Assembly: GCA_002254845.1 (NCBI GenBank)
Contig: NKPT01000020.1
Span: forward strand, 1-50,948
Reading direction: 5' to 3'
From: Chloracidobacterium sp. CP2_5A
GTDB taxonomy: Bacteria; Acidobacteriota; Blastocatellia; Chloracidobacteriales; Chloracidobacteriaceae
DNA: 50,948 nucleotides
This document shows positions 33,171-42,400 of this stretch, piece after piece. The notes under the pieces were generated by a model that had not been told where the DNA came from, made no database searches, and saw nothing but the letters and a program-made list of their open reading frames with translations. A program made the position numbers and the translations under genes. Position 1 is the stretch's first letter; the number at the start of each line of letters is the position of its first letter.

Positions 33171-33710
33171 CTACACCGCAGCCGAAGCCGCGGTCGCCTT
33201 GCCATTTTTCTTCTCGAACTTCACAAAAGCTTTTTGAAGCGCCTGCTCGACCGCTTCCTCAACCTTGCCCTGCGGCTTCCCGGAAGCCATGGTCAGCTCG
33301 CTAATGACCAGGTAGCGCGCTCGCTCCAGCAACCGCTTCTCCCGAAACGACAAAGGCTTGAGGCTGCCAAGGTAGGTAAGGTGCTTGAGGATTTCCGCCA
33401 CGCTGAAGATGTCGCCGGTGCGCATCTTTTCCGAGAATTCCTTGAAGCGGTCTTTCCAATCGGATGGCGGCGCGACGAAGTTGGTCGCCAGCAGCTTCAG
33501 GAGCTTTTCGCCATCAACGGTTTTGATCGGCGTTCGAATGCCAATAGACTGCACTTTATCAACTGGGACATTGACGGTTGTGTTATTCCCATTGAGGCGC
33601 AGCTGATAAAATTCTATCTCGACGCCATCGAACTCCATGCGCTTGATAACTTCGATGATGCCGATGCCGTGATTGGGATAAATCACTTTGTCGCCTACTT
33701 TGAATCCCAC
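33171..33710 (-). CDS. carD: CarD-family transcriptional regulator
   Basis: CarD/CdnL-type RNA polymerase-binding protein, 179 residues. The N-terminal Tudor-like RNAP-interaction domain is FKVGDKVIYPNHGIGIIEVI. The C-terminal helical DNA-binding part includes WKDRFKEFSEKMRTGDIFSVAE and SFREKRLLERARYLVISEL. In mycobacteria and Myxococcus such proteins stabilise open complexes at rRNA and other promoters. The GTG start has AGGAGG eight bases upstream. The last 20 residues are a Lys/Ala tail. The divergent 254-base region toward the methyltransferase-like gene should hold its promoter, but I see no convincing consensus pair. Confidence 0.95.
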   Translation of the reverse strand: MGFKVGDKVIYPNHGIGIIEVIKRMEFDGVEIEFYQLRLNGNNTTVNVPVDKVQSIGIRTPIKTVDGEKLLKLLATNFVAPPSDWKDRFKEFSEKMRTGDIFSVAEILKHLTYLGSLKPLSFREKRLLERARYLVISELTMASGKPQGKVEEAVEQALQKAFVKFEKKNGKATAASAAV

Positions 33711-33964
33711 AGTGATAACCTCCTGAGTGACGAAGAAGCAGCCGCGCGAGCGATGTGGCGCAGCTCGGGGAGAAGCGGCGGACTGGCCAGGCTACAAGGA
33801 CGCTACCCCCAAACATAAAACAAGAGCTTAGAGGATTTTACGCCGTAGAAGGCGGACGGTCAAACCGATTGCGATACCCCTAGGCGACAACTGGGGCGAC
33901 CTGAGCGCGCAGCAGCGCCGTCGCTCGGCTCTCGCCTAACCGCTCGCTGGAAGGATTTCACGCC

Positions 33965-34861
33965 ATGTTAGATTTGGACGGCCGCGCCCGCGCCCTCGTG
34001 CATGACCTCGCTATCGCGCCCATGTGGCGCGAATGCTTTGATCGACTGCTCGCCGAAGCCGTGTCCCTGCCGGACAGCGGACGCATCCTGCTCATCGAGT
34101 GCGGCACTGGCGGGTTAGCGATTGAGCTTGCCCATCGGCTCCGCGAGACGGGCGCCGTGACAGCTAGCGACAGCGACCCGGCGCGGCTCCAGATTGCGCG
34201 CGACAAGCGTCAGGTCGCTAAGCTCGACAACCTGCGCCTAGTGGAGACGCGCTATTTGGTCGATGACCCGGTTGAGGATGGCTACGACTTGGTCGTGGGC
34301 GACGCCTCCTTGCTCGCGGCGGACGCGCTCGAGCCGATGCTGGCGCTGCTGCGCGATCAGGTTGGAGAAGACGGGCAGGTCGTCGCCTATGTCGTCGCGC
34401 GCGGCAGCTTCGACGAGTTTTTCTCGATTTTCTGGGAGGCGCTCTATGAATGCGACTTGGCGGAAACGCTTGCCGCGCCGCTTGAGGCAATGCTTCGCGT
34501 CCACCCTACGCAAGCCGACCTGAGCGCGCAGGCGGCCTCCGCCGGGCTGCATGGCGTCAGGGTTATGGTTGGGAAAGAAATCTTCAGGTTTGATAGCGGA
34601 CAAGAATTTCTTGAATCGCCGCTTATTGCCGGATATTGGCTCGATCGCTGGCTGTCGATTGTGCCGCCAGCGTATCTTGACACGGTCAAGGCCTCCGTGC
34701 GGGACCTTATTGACCGCGACCGTGGCGACTATCCGTTCGAGGTCAGCCTCAAGGCGGCGCTGCTGACTGGTCGAGCAATCCCCGTTTGCGCTGACGAGGA
34801 CGAGCCTGAAGATGAGACCGGGCTGGAGCTGGATGATGCGGGGGCCGGGAACGCCATTTGA
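33965..34861 (+). CDS. SAM-dependent methyltransferase-like protein
   Basis: A 298-residue cytoplasmic protein. The first half has a Rossmann methyltransferase layout: motif I ILLIECGTGGLAIELAHRL near residue 40, an acidic turn (TASDSDPARL) near 60 that could hold the ribose, and YDLVVGDASLL near 110. The second half (about 185-280) has no named domain. The C-terminus is very acidic (DEDEPEDETGLELDD). AAGGA lies ten bases before the ATG. The next gene overlaps or abuts it, and the two may be coupled. The substrate is unknown. Confidence 0.7.
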   Translation: MLDLDGRARALVHDLAIAPMWRECFDRLLAEAVSLPDSGRILLIECGTGGLAIELAHRLRETGAVTASDSDPARLQIARDKRQVAKLDNLRLVETRYLVDDPVEDGYDLVVGDASLLAADALEPMLALLRDQVGEDGQVVAYVVARGSFDEFFSIFWEALYECDLAETLAAPLEAMLRVHPTQADLSAQAASAGLHGVRVMVGKEIFRFDSGQEFLESPLIAGYWLDRWLSIVPPAYLDTVKASVRDLIDRDRGDYPFEVSLKAALLTGRAIPVCADEDEPEDETGLELDDAGAGNAI

Positions 34862-34889
34862 CCGGCGGAGCTTGAGCGAGCGCCGGCGG

Positions 34890-36143
34890 GTGAAAAGCGC
34901 CGCCGGCCGCCGCGTCCAGTGGGCGCGGGCGTTGTTAGCCGGCTGGCTTTGGCTGGGCGCGGGGCAGCCCTCCCTGCTAGCCCAGTCCCCTGTCGAGCCG
35001 GCGGCGCGCGCGGCGGCGCTCTTCGAGGCCGGGCAAAACGCTCACCAAGCGGGCAAGCTCAGCGAGGCGCTAGGGCTTTACGACGAAGCCCTGGCTCTCG
35101 ACGACGCCCTCGCGCCCATTCACTTTCAGCGTGGCATGGCGCTGTTGGGGTTGAATCGGCCGGCGGAAGCGGTCGCCGCTTTTGAGCGCTGCGTAGCCCA
35201 TCAGCCGGATTTCCGGCGCGGATGGCTGCGGCTTGGCGCGGCGGCGCTGAAGATTGGCGACGCCGCGAAGGCGGAACGGGCGTTTGCCAAAGCCCTTGAA
35301 CTCAACCCGGACGACGCAGCGGCCCGTCTGCAACTGGCGCGGCTGGCGCTGGCGCGCGCCGCCGCCCCGGCCGCGCTTGAGCTGCTCGCGCCGCTGGATG
35401 CCGGGGATGCCGAAGCGGAAGTCAACGCGCTCCGCGGGCAGGCGCTGCTGCAGATGAACCGCCCCGCCGATGCCATTGCCGCGCTCTCAAAGGCGATCGC
35501 CCGCGAGCCAAGCTGGGCGGAAGCGCGCCGCCGCCGCGGCGACGCCTATGCCGCGCAGAACGACCTTGAAGCGGCGCTGACCGATTGGCAAGCGGCGTAT
35601 GCCGCCGCCCCGGAAAGCGAGTTAGCTGGCGACATCGCCGGCGCCTTGCTTCAGCTCAATCGCGTTGACGCGGCGCAGTCCTTTCTCAAGTCGGCGCGCG
35701 CCGCTTTCCCGGCTGATGCGCGGCTCGCCGCTTTTGCAGCGGAAGCGGCGCGCGACGGCGCTCTTGCCCAAGCCGCTCAAATGCTCCGCGCGGGCAAGTT
35801 TGCCGAGTCCGCCGCGGCTTACGCGCCGCTTGTTGCGAGCGACCCGGAAGCCGCGGCGCCGCGCGCCGGGCTGGCGACGGCGCTGTTCAAGCTGGAGCGC
35901 TTTGGCGAGGCCGCTCAAAACTTTGAAATCCTGCGTCGCCGACAGCCCGAAATCGCCGCAACCTACTTTTTTCTTGGCGTCTGTTATGACAAAATGGGCG
36001 ACTACAGAGCGGCGCTGGCAGCTTATGAAGCGTTTCTGGCCCGCGCCGATGGCGTTCACAACCGACTCGAGATTGAAAAGGTCCAACTTCGGTTGCCCAG
36101 TTTGAGACGGCAAGCCGAACAATCGAAACCACGGAAGCCCTAG
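34890..36143 (+). CDS. Exported TPR-repeat protein
   Basis: Tetratricopeptide-repeat protein of about 417 residues. From GTG 34890 the N-terminus is a good signal peptide (basic KSAAGRRVQWAR, core ALLAGWLWLGAG, cleavage near LLAQSP). Then come about ten TPR units of 34 residues, such as AGQNAHQAGKLSEALGLYDEAL and RAFAKALELNPDDAAARLQLA, reaching the end. It probably works as a scaffold in the periplasm. The frame is open up to ATG 34812, which would overlap the preceding gene by 50 bases; the shorter start is preferred because it gives a clean signal peptide. It heads a run of exported proteins that ends in uvrC. Confidence 0.8.
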   Translation: MKSAAGRRVQWARALLAGWLWLGAGQPSLLAQSPVEPAARAAALFEAGQNAHQAGKLSEALGLYDEALALDDALAPIHFQRGMALLGLNRPAEAVAAFERCVAHQPDFRRGWLRLGAAALKIGDAAKAERAFAKALELNPDDAAARLQLARLALARAAAPAALELLAPLDAGDAEAEVNALRGQALLQMNRPADAIAALSKAIAREPSWAEARRRRGDAYAAQNDLEAALTDWQAAYAAAPESELAGDIAGALLQLNRVDAAQSFLKSARAAFPADARLAAFAAEAARDGALAQAAQMLRAGKFAESAAAYAPLVASDPEAAAPRAGLATALFKLERFGEAAQNFEILRRRQPEIAATYFFLGVCYDKMGDYRAALAAYEAFLARADGVHNRLEIEKVQLRLPSLRRQAEQSKPRKP

Positions 36144-36189
36144 CTTGGCGGTGGCCTTGCCGGCGGCTTCCCTGCCAATGGAGGTCACG

Positions 36190-36741
36190 ATGATGCGGCA
36201 TTCGACGTTGTGTTTCGATGGTCGTCAGGCGCGCCGAATCTTGAGTCTCTGGCTTTGGGTCATGGCGTTTGGTTTCGGAGTCTGGGCGGATGACCTAGCA
36301 AAAGCGGCGGCGCTGCCTGCCGGACTTTCCGAGTCCGAGCGAAAAACGCTTCAGAAGGAAGCCAAACCCAAAGACCATTTTGACGCCTGCCTGAAAATTG
36401 GCATTGCCCGGCTTGCCACCGCGGCCGAGTCCATCAAGCGCGAGAACTTTGACGTGGCTGCCCAAGCGCTGCGCGTTTACGCCGGCGTGATAGATTATGC
36501 GCACGGCTACACGCGACAAGTCGCCAAGCAAAAAGCGCGCCAGCAGATGCTGCGCAAGCTGGAAACGACGCTGCGGCAACACCTCCCGCTTCTTGAATGG
36601 ATGGCAAACGGCATGCCTGAATGTCACGAAGGTTGTGTCCGCCAGGCGTTGAGCCGCGCTCAAGTCATCCGGCGCGAGTCGCTCAACGCCTTTTTTGGCA
36701 GCGAATTTCTCAAGGCTGGCGCCGAGGCGACAACCGAGTGA
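36190..36741 (+). CDS. Exported protein of unknown function, Cys-containing
   Basis: An unrecognised 183-residue protein. A signal peptide covers about residues 1-33 (ILSLWLWVMAFGFGVWADD). The mature part is helical and charged, with HFDACLKIGIARLATAAESI, a Tyr-rich segment (LRVYAGVIDYAHGYTRQ) and a paired-Cys segment (MPECHEGC). It resembles the next gene product in layout (helix, LRVYA/LMAYA segment, helix), so the two are probably distant paralogues. The first of two ATGs has GGAGG six bases upstream. It follows the TPR gene by 46 bases and reaches the next gene with at most 14 bases between. Confidence 0.65.
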   Translation: MMRHSTLCFDGRQARRILSLWLWVMAFGFGVWADDLAKAAALPAGLSESERKTLQKEAKPKDHFDACLKIGIARLATAAESIKRENFDVAAQALRVYAGVIDYAHGYTRQVAKQKARQQMLRKLETTLRQHLPLLEWMANGMPECHEGCVRQALSRAQVIRRESLNAFFGSEFLKAGAEATTE

Positions 36742-36755
36742 CGGCTCAGTCAGCG

Positions 36756-37280
36756 ATGATGCGCGCCCTGCGACCCAGAAAGCTTCATTTGCTTGCCGCG
36801 CTGCCCCTGCTTGCGCTGGCGGCCAGCGGATTTGGCGCTCCTCAACGACGAGGCGACACGCTGAATGAGCAAGAAGTCGCGCGTATCCGCGAGGCGCAGG
36901 AAATAGACCGCCGCGCGGATGTTTTTCTCAAGCTGGCCGCGCGCCGTCTCGACGCGCTTGAAAGTCGCCCTGATCAGCAGCCCAAGCGCGAGGAGTGGGG
37001 CGACCCGCCCAGCGGAACGCCGCGTCAATTGCTGATGGCCTACGCGCGGATTCTCGAAGAGTTAGCCGACAAAATTGACGCCGCGGCGGAAGCCAATGGC
37101 GAAAATGACCCCAAGCTGCGCAAGGCGCTGGCGCGCATTCGCCACGACGTGGAATCGCATCTCACCCGCCTTGAGCGGCTCTCCGTGAGCGATGAAGACT
37201 TGGCGCCGCGCCGCGCCGCTCTGCAAATGGCGCGGATGCTGCTTGACGGCGCAAGCAACGCCTTGTCGAAATCGCCCTGA
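36756..37280 (+). CDS. Exported helical protein of unknown function, paralogue of the preceding product
   Basis: An unrecognised protein of about 174 residues. A signal peptide is visible (HLLAALPLLALAASGFGAPQ). The mature part is mostly helical: IDRRADVFLKLAARRLDALE, then QLLMAYARILEELADKI, then KLRKALARIRHDVESHLTRLE. The order matches the preceding protein (a D..LK.A..RL helix, then an L..YA.I helix), but this one lacks its Cys residues. ATG 36756 gives the best signal peptide. A GTG at 36738 overlaps the previous stop codon (GTGA) and is a possible coupled start. Confidence 0.65.
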   Translation: MMRALRPRKLHLLAALPLLALAASGFGAPQRRGDTLNEQEVARIREAQEIDRRADVFLKLAARRLDALESRPDQQPKREEWGDPPSGTPRQLLMAYARILEELADKIDAAAEANGENDPKLRKALARIRHDVESHLTRLERLSVSDEDLAPRRAALQMARMLLDGASNALSKSP

Positions 37281-37339
37281 CTGATTCGCCTCGGTTTGCG
37301 TCAGATTGACGCTTTGCCCGGACGCGACAGGGGCTGGGC

Positions 37340-37543
37340 ATGCCGTACAGGAGGGAGTCCTGGCTGGACGATGCCGCGTCAGCCGCGGCGGCTGATTTTG
37401 AGGAAGCCTCCGGCTTTGAAGAAGCCTCCAGCGAGGCGCGGCTCAAAGGTTTGTCGGCTGGCGAAATCAAGGCTTGCTTGGCTAAGCTGCTTCGGGAAGA
37501 CAAGCCGACGGGATCTTCATTGAGGCAATATGTCCCTCGCTGA
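37340..37543 (+). CDS. Small acidic protein overlapping the start of uvrC
   Basis: A 67-residue open frame with a Glu/Ala/Ser-rich first half carrying a short duplication (DFEEASGFEEASSEA) and a basic helix in the second half (GEIKACLAKLLREDK). It starts at ATG 37340 behind an AGGGGCTGGG region and ends 14 bases inside uvrC. The overlap suggests translational coupling with uvrC. I do not recognise it, and it could be a chance frame, though composition is unlike the antisense noise around it. Confidence 0.45.
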   Translation: MPYRRESWLDDAASAAAADFEEASGFEEASSEARLKGLSAGEIKACLAKLLREDKPTGSSLRQYVPR

Positions 37544-39413
37544 AAAGCTGTCCAGTCTGCCAACTTGTCCTGGCTGTTATCTCCACAAGGACGCGCGCGG
37601 CGCGGTCATTTACGTCGGCAAGGCGAAGAGCCTGCGCGCCCGCGTCCGCAGCTACTTCCAATCCAGTCGCCAGCATGACCCGAAGACGCGGGAGCTCGTG
37701 GCTCGCATCCGCGATTTCGAGTTCATCGTCACGGACACGGAAGTCGAGGCGCTGGTTCTTGAAAGCAATCTCATCAAGCAGTATAAGCCGCGCTACAATA
37801 TCCTGCTCAAGGACGACAAGCAATATCCGCACCTGAAGCTGACGCTCAACGAGCCCTTCCCGCGCGTCATGAGGACGCGGCGCGTTCTCAATGACGGGGC
37901 GCTCTACCACGGGCCCTATTTGCCGGCCTCGCTGGCGCGCGAGACGCTCAAGCTCGTCAACCAGATGTTCCAGTTGCGGACGTGCGAAATCGAGATTGAC
38001 GGCAAGCGCGAGCGCCCCTGCTTGGAGTACCACATCAAGCGGTGCTTGGGGCCTTGCGTCCGCGACCTCTGCGGCAAGGCGGACTATGCCGAGGCCGTCC
38101 GCGACGTGAAGCTTTTCTTCGAGGGCAAGCACAAGGAACTGCTGGCCGAGCTTGAGGCGCGCATGCTGCGCGCGTCGGAGGAGCTTCGCTTTGAGCAGGC
38201 CGCTCGTTACCGCGATCAGATCCGGTTGGTGGAGCGTTTGCGCGAAACGCAGAAAATGCTGCTCAAGAACGCCGCCGACGTGGATATTTTCGGCTACCAC
38301 CGCGCCGGCGCGCGGTTGGCGCTGCAACTGTTCACCATGCGCGAGGGGCGCATCATCGGGCGGCGCGAGTTCTTTTGGGAGGACCTGCCGGCGGGAGACG
38401 CCTTCGACGCCCCGTCTTTTCTTGGCGAGGCGCTGACGCAGTATTACGCGCTGGGCAACTACGTGCCGCATGAGATTCACGCGCCGCATGATTTCGCTGA
38501 CCGCGACGTGCTGGAAGCGTTCCTATCGGCGCGCCGCGCCGCTAAGGTGCGCATTTTGACGCCCCAGCGCGGGCAAAAGCGCGAGTTAGTCGAATTGGTT
38601 GAGCGCAACGCGCGCGTCGCGTTTGACCAGCGGTTTCGGACGCTCAAGCCCGACCTCGCTTGCGCGCTTGACGAGCTGGCCGATCTGCTGGAGTTGCCGC
38701 GCTTTCCGGCGCGCATTGAGTGCTTTGACATTTCGCATATTCAGGGCGCGGAAGCCGTGGCGGCGCTGGTCGTGTGCGAAAACGGGCAGCCGGCCAAGGA
38801 TGAGTATCGAAAGTTTCGCATCAAGACGGCGCCCGGCGGCGATGATTTCGCCTCGATGCGCGAAGTTGTCAGACGCCGCTACGAGCGTCTCCTGCGCGAG
38901 GAAAGGCCGCTGCCGGACCTGGTCATCGTGGACGGCGGCAGGGGGCAGCTTAGCGCCGCGGCGCAGGCGCTGCGCGAGCTTGATCTGGAAGCCCTGCCGC
39001 TCGCCTCGATTGCCAAGCGCGAGGAAATCATCTTTGTCAAAGGGCGGGAGAGCGACCCGATTCAGCTTGAGCGGCATTCGCCGATTCTGCGCCTCGTGCA
39101 GATGATTCGGGACGAGGCGCATCGTTGCGCGGTGGCTTTTCACCGGCAGCGGCGCGCGCTGCGCGATTTTGATTCCGAGTTGTTGGCGATTCCGGGCATT
39201 GGGCCGAAGCTCAAAAATCGTCTTTTACGCAACCTCGGCAGCTTGGATAACATTCGCCGGGCCGGCATCGCGGAAATGATCCCTTTTGTCGGCGAGCCGC
39301 GCGCCCGCGCCATCTGGCAGCATTTTCACCAGGAAGCAGCGTTTTCAAGCGAATCCGTCCAAAGCGCGCCGGGCGATTCTGAAGCGGATCAAGCCGGCGC
39401 CCGCCCGCGCTAG
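37530..39413 (+). CDS. uvrC: Excinuclease ABC subunit UvrC
   Basis: Nucleotide-excision repair endonuclease, 627 residues, normal length. The N-terminal GIY-YIG nuclease is CPGCYLHK then VIYVGKAKSLRARVRSYF. Four Cys in RTCEIE, RERPCLEY and KRCLGPC match the Fe-S cluster site of UvrC. The UVR motif for UvrB binding lies near residue 215 (EELRFEQAARYRDQIR). The C-terminal RNase-H-like nuclease starts ECFDISHIQG and includes LVIVDGGRGQL. Two helix-hairpin-helix repeats end the protein (IPGIGPKLKNRLLRNLGS and IPFVGEPRARAI). It makes both incisions around a lesion. It converges with tamB, overlapping its stop by 4 bases. Confidence 0.97.
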   Translation: MSLAEKLSSLPTCPGCYLHKDARGAVIYVGKAKSLRARVRSYFQSSRQHDPKTRELVARIRDFEFIVTDTEVEALVLESNLIKQYKPRYNILLKDDKQYPHLKLTLNEPFPRVMRTRRVLNDGALYHGPYLPASLARETLKLVNQMFQLRTCEIEIDGKRERPCLEYHIKRCLGPCVRDLCGKADYAEAVRDVKLFFEGKHKELLAELEARMLRASEELRFEQAARYRDQIRLVERLRETQKMLLKNAADVDIFGYHRAGARLALQLFTMREGRIIGRREFFWEDLPAGDAFDAPSFLGEALTQYYALGNYVPHEIHAPHDFADRDVLEAFLSARRAAKVRILTPQRGQKRELVELVERNARVAFDQRFRTLKPDLACALDELADLLELPRFPARIECFDISHIQGAEAVAALVVCENGQPAKDEYRKFRIKTAPGGDDFASMREVVRRRYERLLREERPLPDLVIVDGGRGQLSAAAQALRELDLEALPLASIAKREEIIFVKGRESDPIQLERHSPILRLVQMIRDEAHRCAVAFHRQRRALRDFDSELLAIPGIGPKLKNRLLRNLGSLDNIRRAGIAEMIPFVGEPRARAIWQHFHQEAAFSSESVQSAPGDSEADQAGARPR

Positions 39414-42400
39414 AACCGCTTCGTCACGCGCACGTCGAAGCCAAAGTTCCCGCGCTGGTCGCGCAGGCCGATGATCGAGAGGTTATTTCGCAGGCGATAC
39501 TCGATGAGGATGATTTGCTCCTCGGCCGTTGCCAGATTGGTCGAGAACGTCACGCTGAGGTCCTTCGTGATGCGTCGCCCGACCGTGAGCCGGGCCGTCG
39601 GGTCGCCGCCGCGACCGACCAGCAAGGGATCAATCTGGAACTGATTAATGCCGAAGAGTCGCCCGGTTTGCTCCTCGATGCGCTCGGTCAGCAGCTCGGA
39701 AAGGAGCGTCGTCGCGGCGCTGACGTTCGCCCGCTGGGCGGCGGTCGCCGTGTTGGCGATGTCTGGCGGCGGGAGCGTTCCGGTCGCCAGCAGCGACAGG
39801 ATGCTTGATTGCGGCAGGTTCGGCTCAGAGCGCAAAATGGGGTTGAAGTTGTCGGCCGTGCCGGTCAAGCCGACGATGATGCGGTAGCCCTGAATCGTCG
39901 CCTCGGCTTGAATATCGTAAAACGTTGTTCCGGTCGGCCCTTCGGGGATGGACACCACGCCGCGCGTGACTTCAAAGCGGTCGTTGCGGAATTCAAGCTG
40001 CCCTCGCGTGATGAGAATTCGCCCGGAAACATCCGGGTTGTCCACCGAGCCGCTCAAGCGCAGCGAAGCCGATCCGACGACATCCGCGATGTTGTTCCGA
40101 ATAAACAGCGTGTCGGGAGCTTCAACGCGCACGTCGAGCGTCGTGAACGCGCTGCGGTTCCGGCGCGTCTGAAGCGAGCTGCCGACGCCGCCCAGCCCGA
40201 TAAACTGCGTGCGAACGAGCGTCGCCAAGTCAGTGTTGGTGGTGTATTCGGCCCGCTTGATGCGAATCACGCCGCTCAGAACCTGGACCGACGGATTGCC
40301 CTGCAAGACCAAGTCGCCGTCGGCCAGCGAGCGAATGTCGCGGGGGTACTTCACGCGGATATTTTCGGCCCGCAGCCCGAAGCGCCACCGAACGTCGGTC
40401 AGCCGCTCAAAAATGGCGCCGCCTGTGACTTCGATTTTGCCGCTGCCCGCGTCGGCCGTCAGCGTTTCGATTTGCGCCCGATTGGCATTGAACAGAATGC
40501 GTCCGCCGCCGTTTTCAAGCGCCAGCGGAACCTCTGTCATCCGCAGGCCGAAATCGTCAAGGTCGACGTAGCCAGTCAGGCGCGGATTCGCAAGGCTTCC
40601 GGCGACTTTGGACTTGATCGTCAGCAGCCCGCGCGATGTGACGCGCTTTGAAAAAGCCCGGAGCAGCTTGAGATCAACTCGGCCTTCCGCTGTCACCACG
40701 TCGCGCCCGCCGGTCAGTCCCAACCGCCCGCCCAGCGCGAAGGAAGTCGTGTCGCCCTTTTCGTCTCTGAGGCGAAACTGCTTGAAATCAAGCGTCCGGT
40801 CGCTGACCGAAAACTTGAGCGGCCCGTCATTGACCACCACATAGTTGTCAGTCGTCGCGCTCAGCTCGCCCAGCGGCACAACCAAGCGCAGCGTTGAGAA
40901 GTCGCCGGTCAGCGTCAGCTTGTTGGTCGTGAAGCCGCCCTCGTCCGTCGCCGGGTCGACGGCGTAAAGCGGCCCCGCTAGCCGGAGTCGCCCAGTGACT
41001 TCGCCAGCGAGGTTTTGCGGCCCGATGTCAAAAATCGCCAAGACTGGCGTCAGCGGCGTTTGGTCGAAATCAAACTGGCTTTCGACCAGCAGCGCCAGCT
41101 CGCCGTCCGGGTCGAGATAAGTCACGGTCGCGTCGGCGCGGTAAGGAAAATCCCGGTACTGCGCCGTCAGCGTCAGCTTGGCTTTTTCACCGGCGTCATC
41201 GCTGGCGGCGGCGAGCCTAACATCCTTGAAGTCGTCGTTGCCGACCGCGAGCTGGTCGCTGGTCAGCTTTATCGTAAAGTCGAGGTGATTGGACAGAAGG
41301 CGGTTGACGGTCGAGGCGGAAGTCGCGTCCAGCTTCACGACGCCAGCCAACGGCAAATCCGGTCGCCCCAACGCGCGCGCCAGGGTGGCCGCGTCGAGAC
41401 CATCCGAGCGCAGAGCCAGGCTGTAGGCGCCGTCTGCCAGGCGATAGCTGCCCTGGCTGCTGATGACGCCGGACGGGAAGCGGGCCACCAGCCCGTCTAA
41501 GTTCAAGCCGGCGTCCTGGAACGACACCCGGGCCTCGCCGCGCTGAAGCTCGCCGAGCGGCGTCTTGACCATCGTGAGCGCCAACGTTCCGGTACCGCGA
41601 ATCTGCTCAGCGGCTTTTGTCCAGTTGCGCAGCGCCAGCCCGGCTTGAAGCGCCGTCAGCGCGGGCAGTCCGGTCACGTCGAGGTCGCCGTCAGCGCGTC
41701 CGCCAATCTCGGTCAGTTGATTGCCCAGCGCCTCCGTCGCCGGTATGGAGCGGCCGATCGCGCCAAGCGAGGCCAGGCTGAGTTCATAGGCTTTGAGCTT
41801 GATGCGCGTCGGCTGGGCGTCTGTCCAGCCGCCATCGAAGCTGACGATGAGGCAGCCGCCGTCCGGCTGAATGAGCGAGGCTTCGGTAATCGTCAACGTG
41901 GTCGGCGAGGCCTCAAACTGGACGGCGGCGCGTCCGATGCGCTGATCATTGACGCGAATTTCGCTCACGCTGGCCGTCCCGGCGGCCGCGAGCGCCGCGA
42001 GCTTGCCGGAAACCCTAGCCGTGATGTCTCCCGCGCCGCGCAGCTCCAGCTTGGCGTCCGCGGTTTGCGTTGTCAGGGCTGGAATGTCGAGGCCGAGCCG
42101 CCGGGCCAGCGTCTGCGCCTCATACAACTCCGGCGTGTGGTAATCGAGTAGCGCGTCAACTTCGCGCGCTCGCCACAGGTAGCGCCCAGAAGCCGTCAGC
42201 GCGCCATCGCCGATGCGGGCTGCGAGCGACGCAATCTGAACGACGCCAGGCGTCAGCGCGGCGCGCGCTTCGATCGCCAGCGGCAGCGGCTCGGCGTCAG
42301 GAGCGTCACCGGGCGGCGGCGCCTGGCCTGTGAACGTCATCTGCGCTCGCCCGCTCGCTTGCAGAGCGTCCAAGCCGGGCCAACTTGCCTCCGCCTGGAC

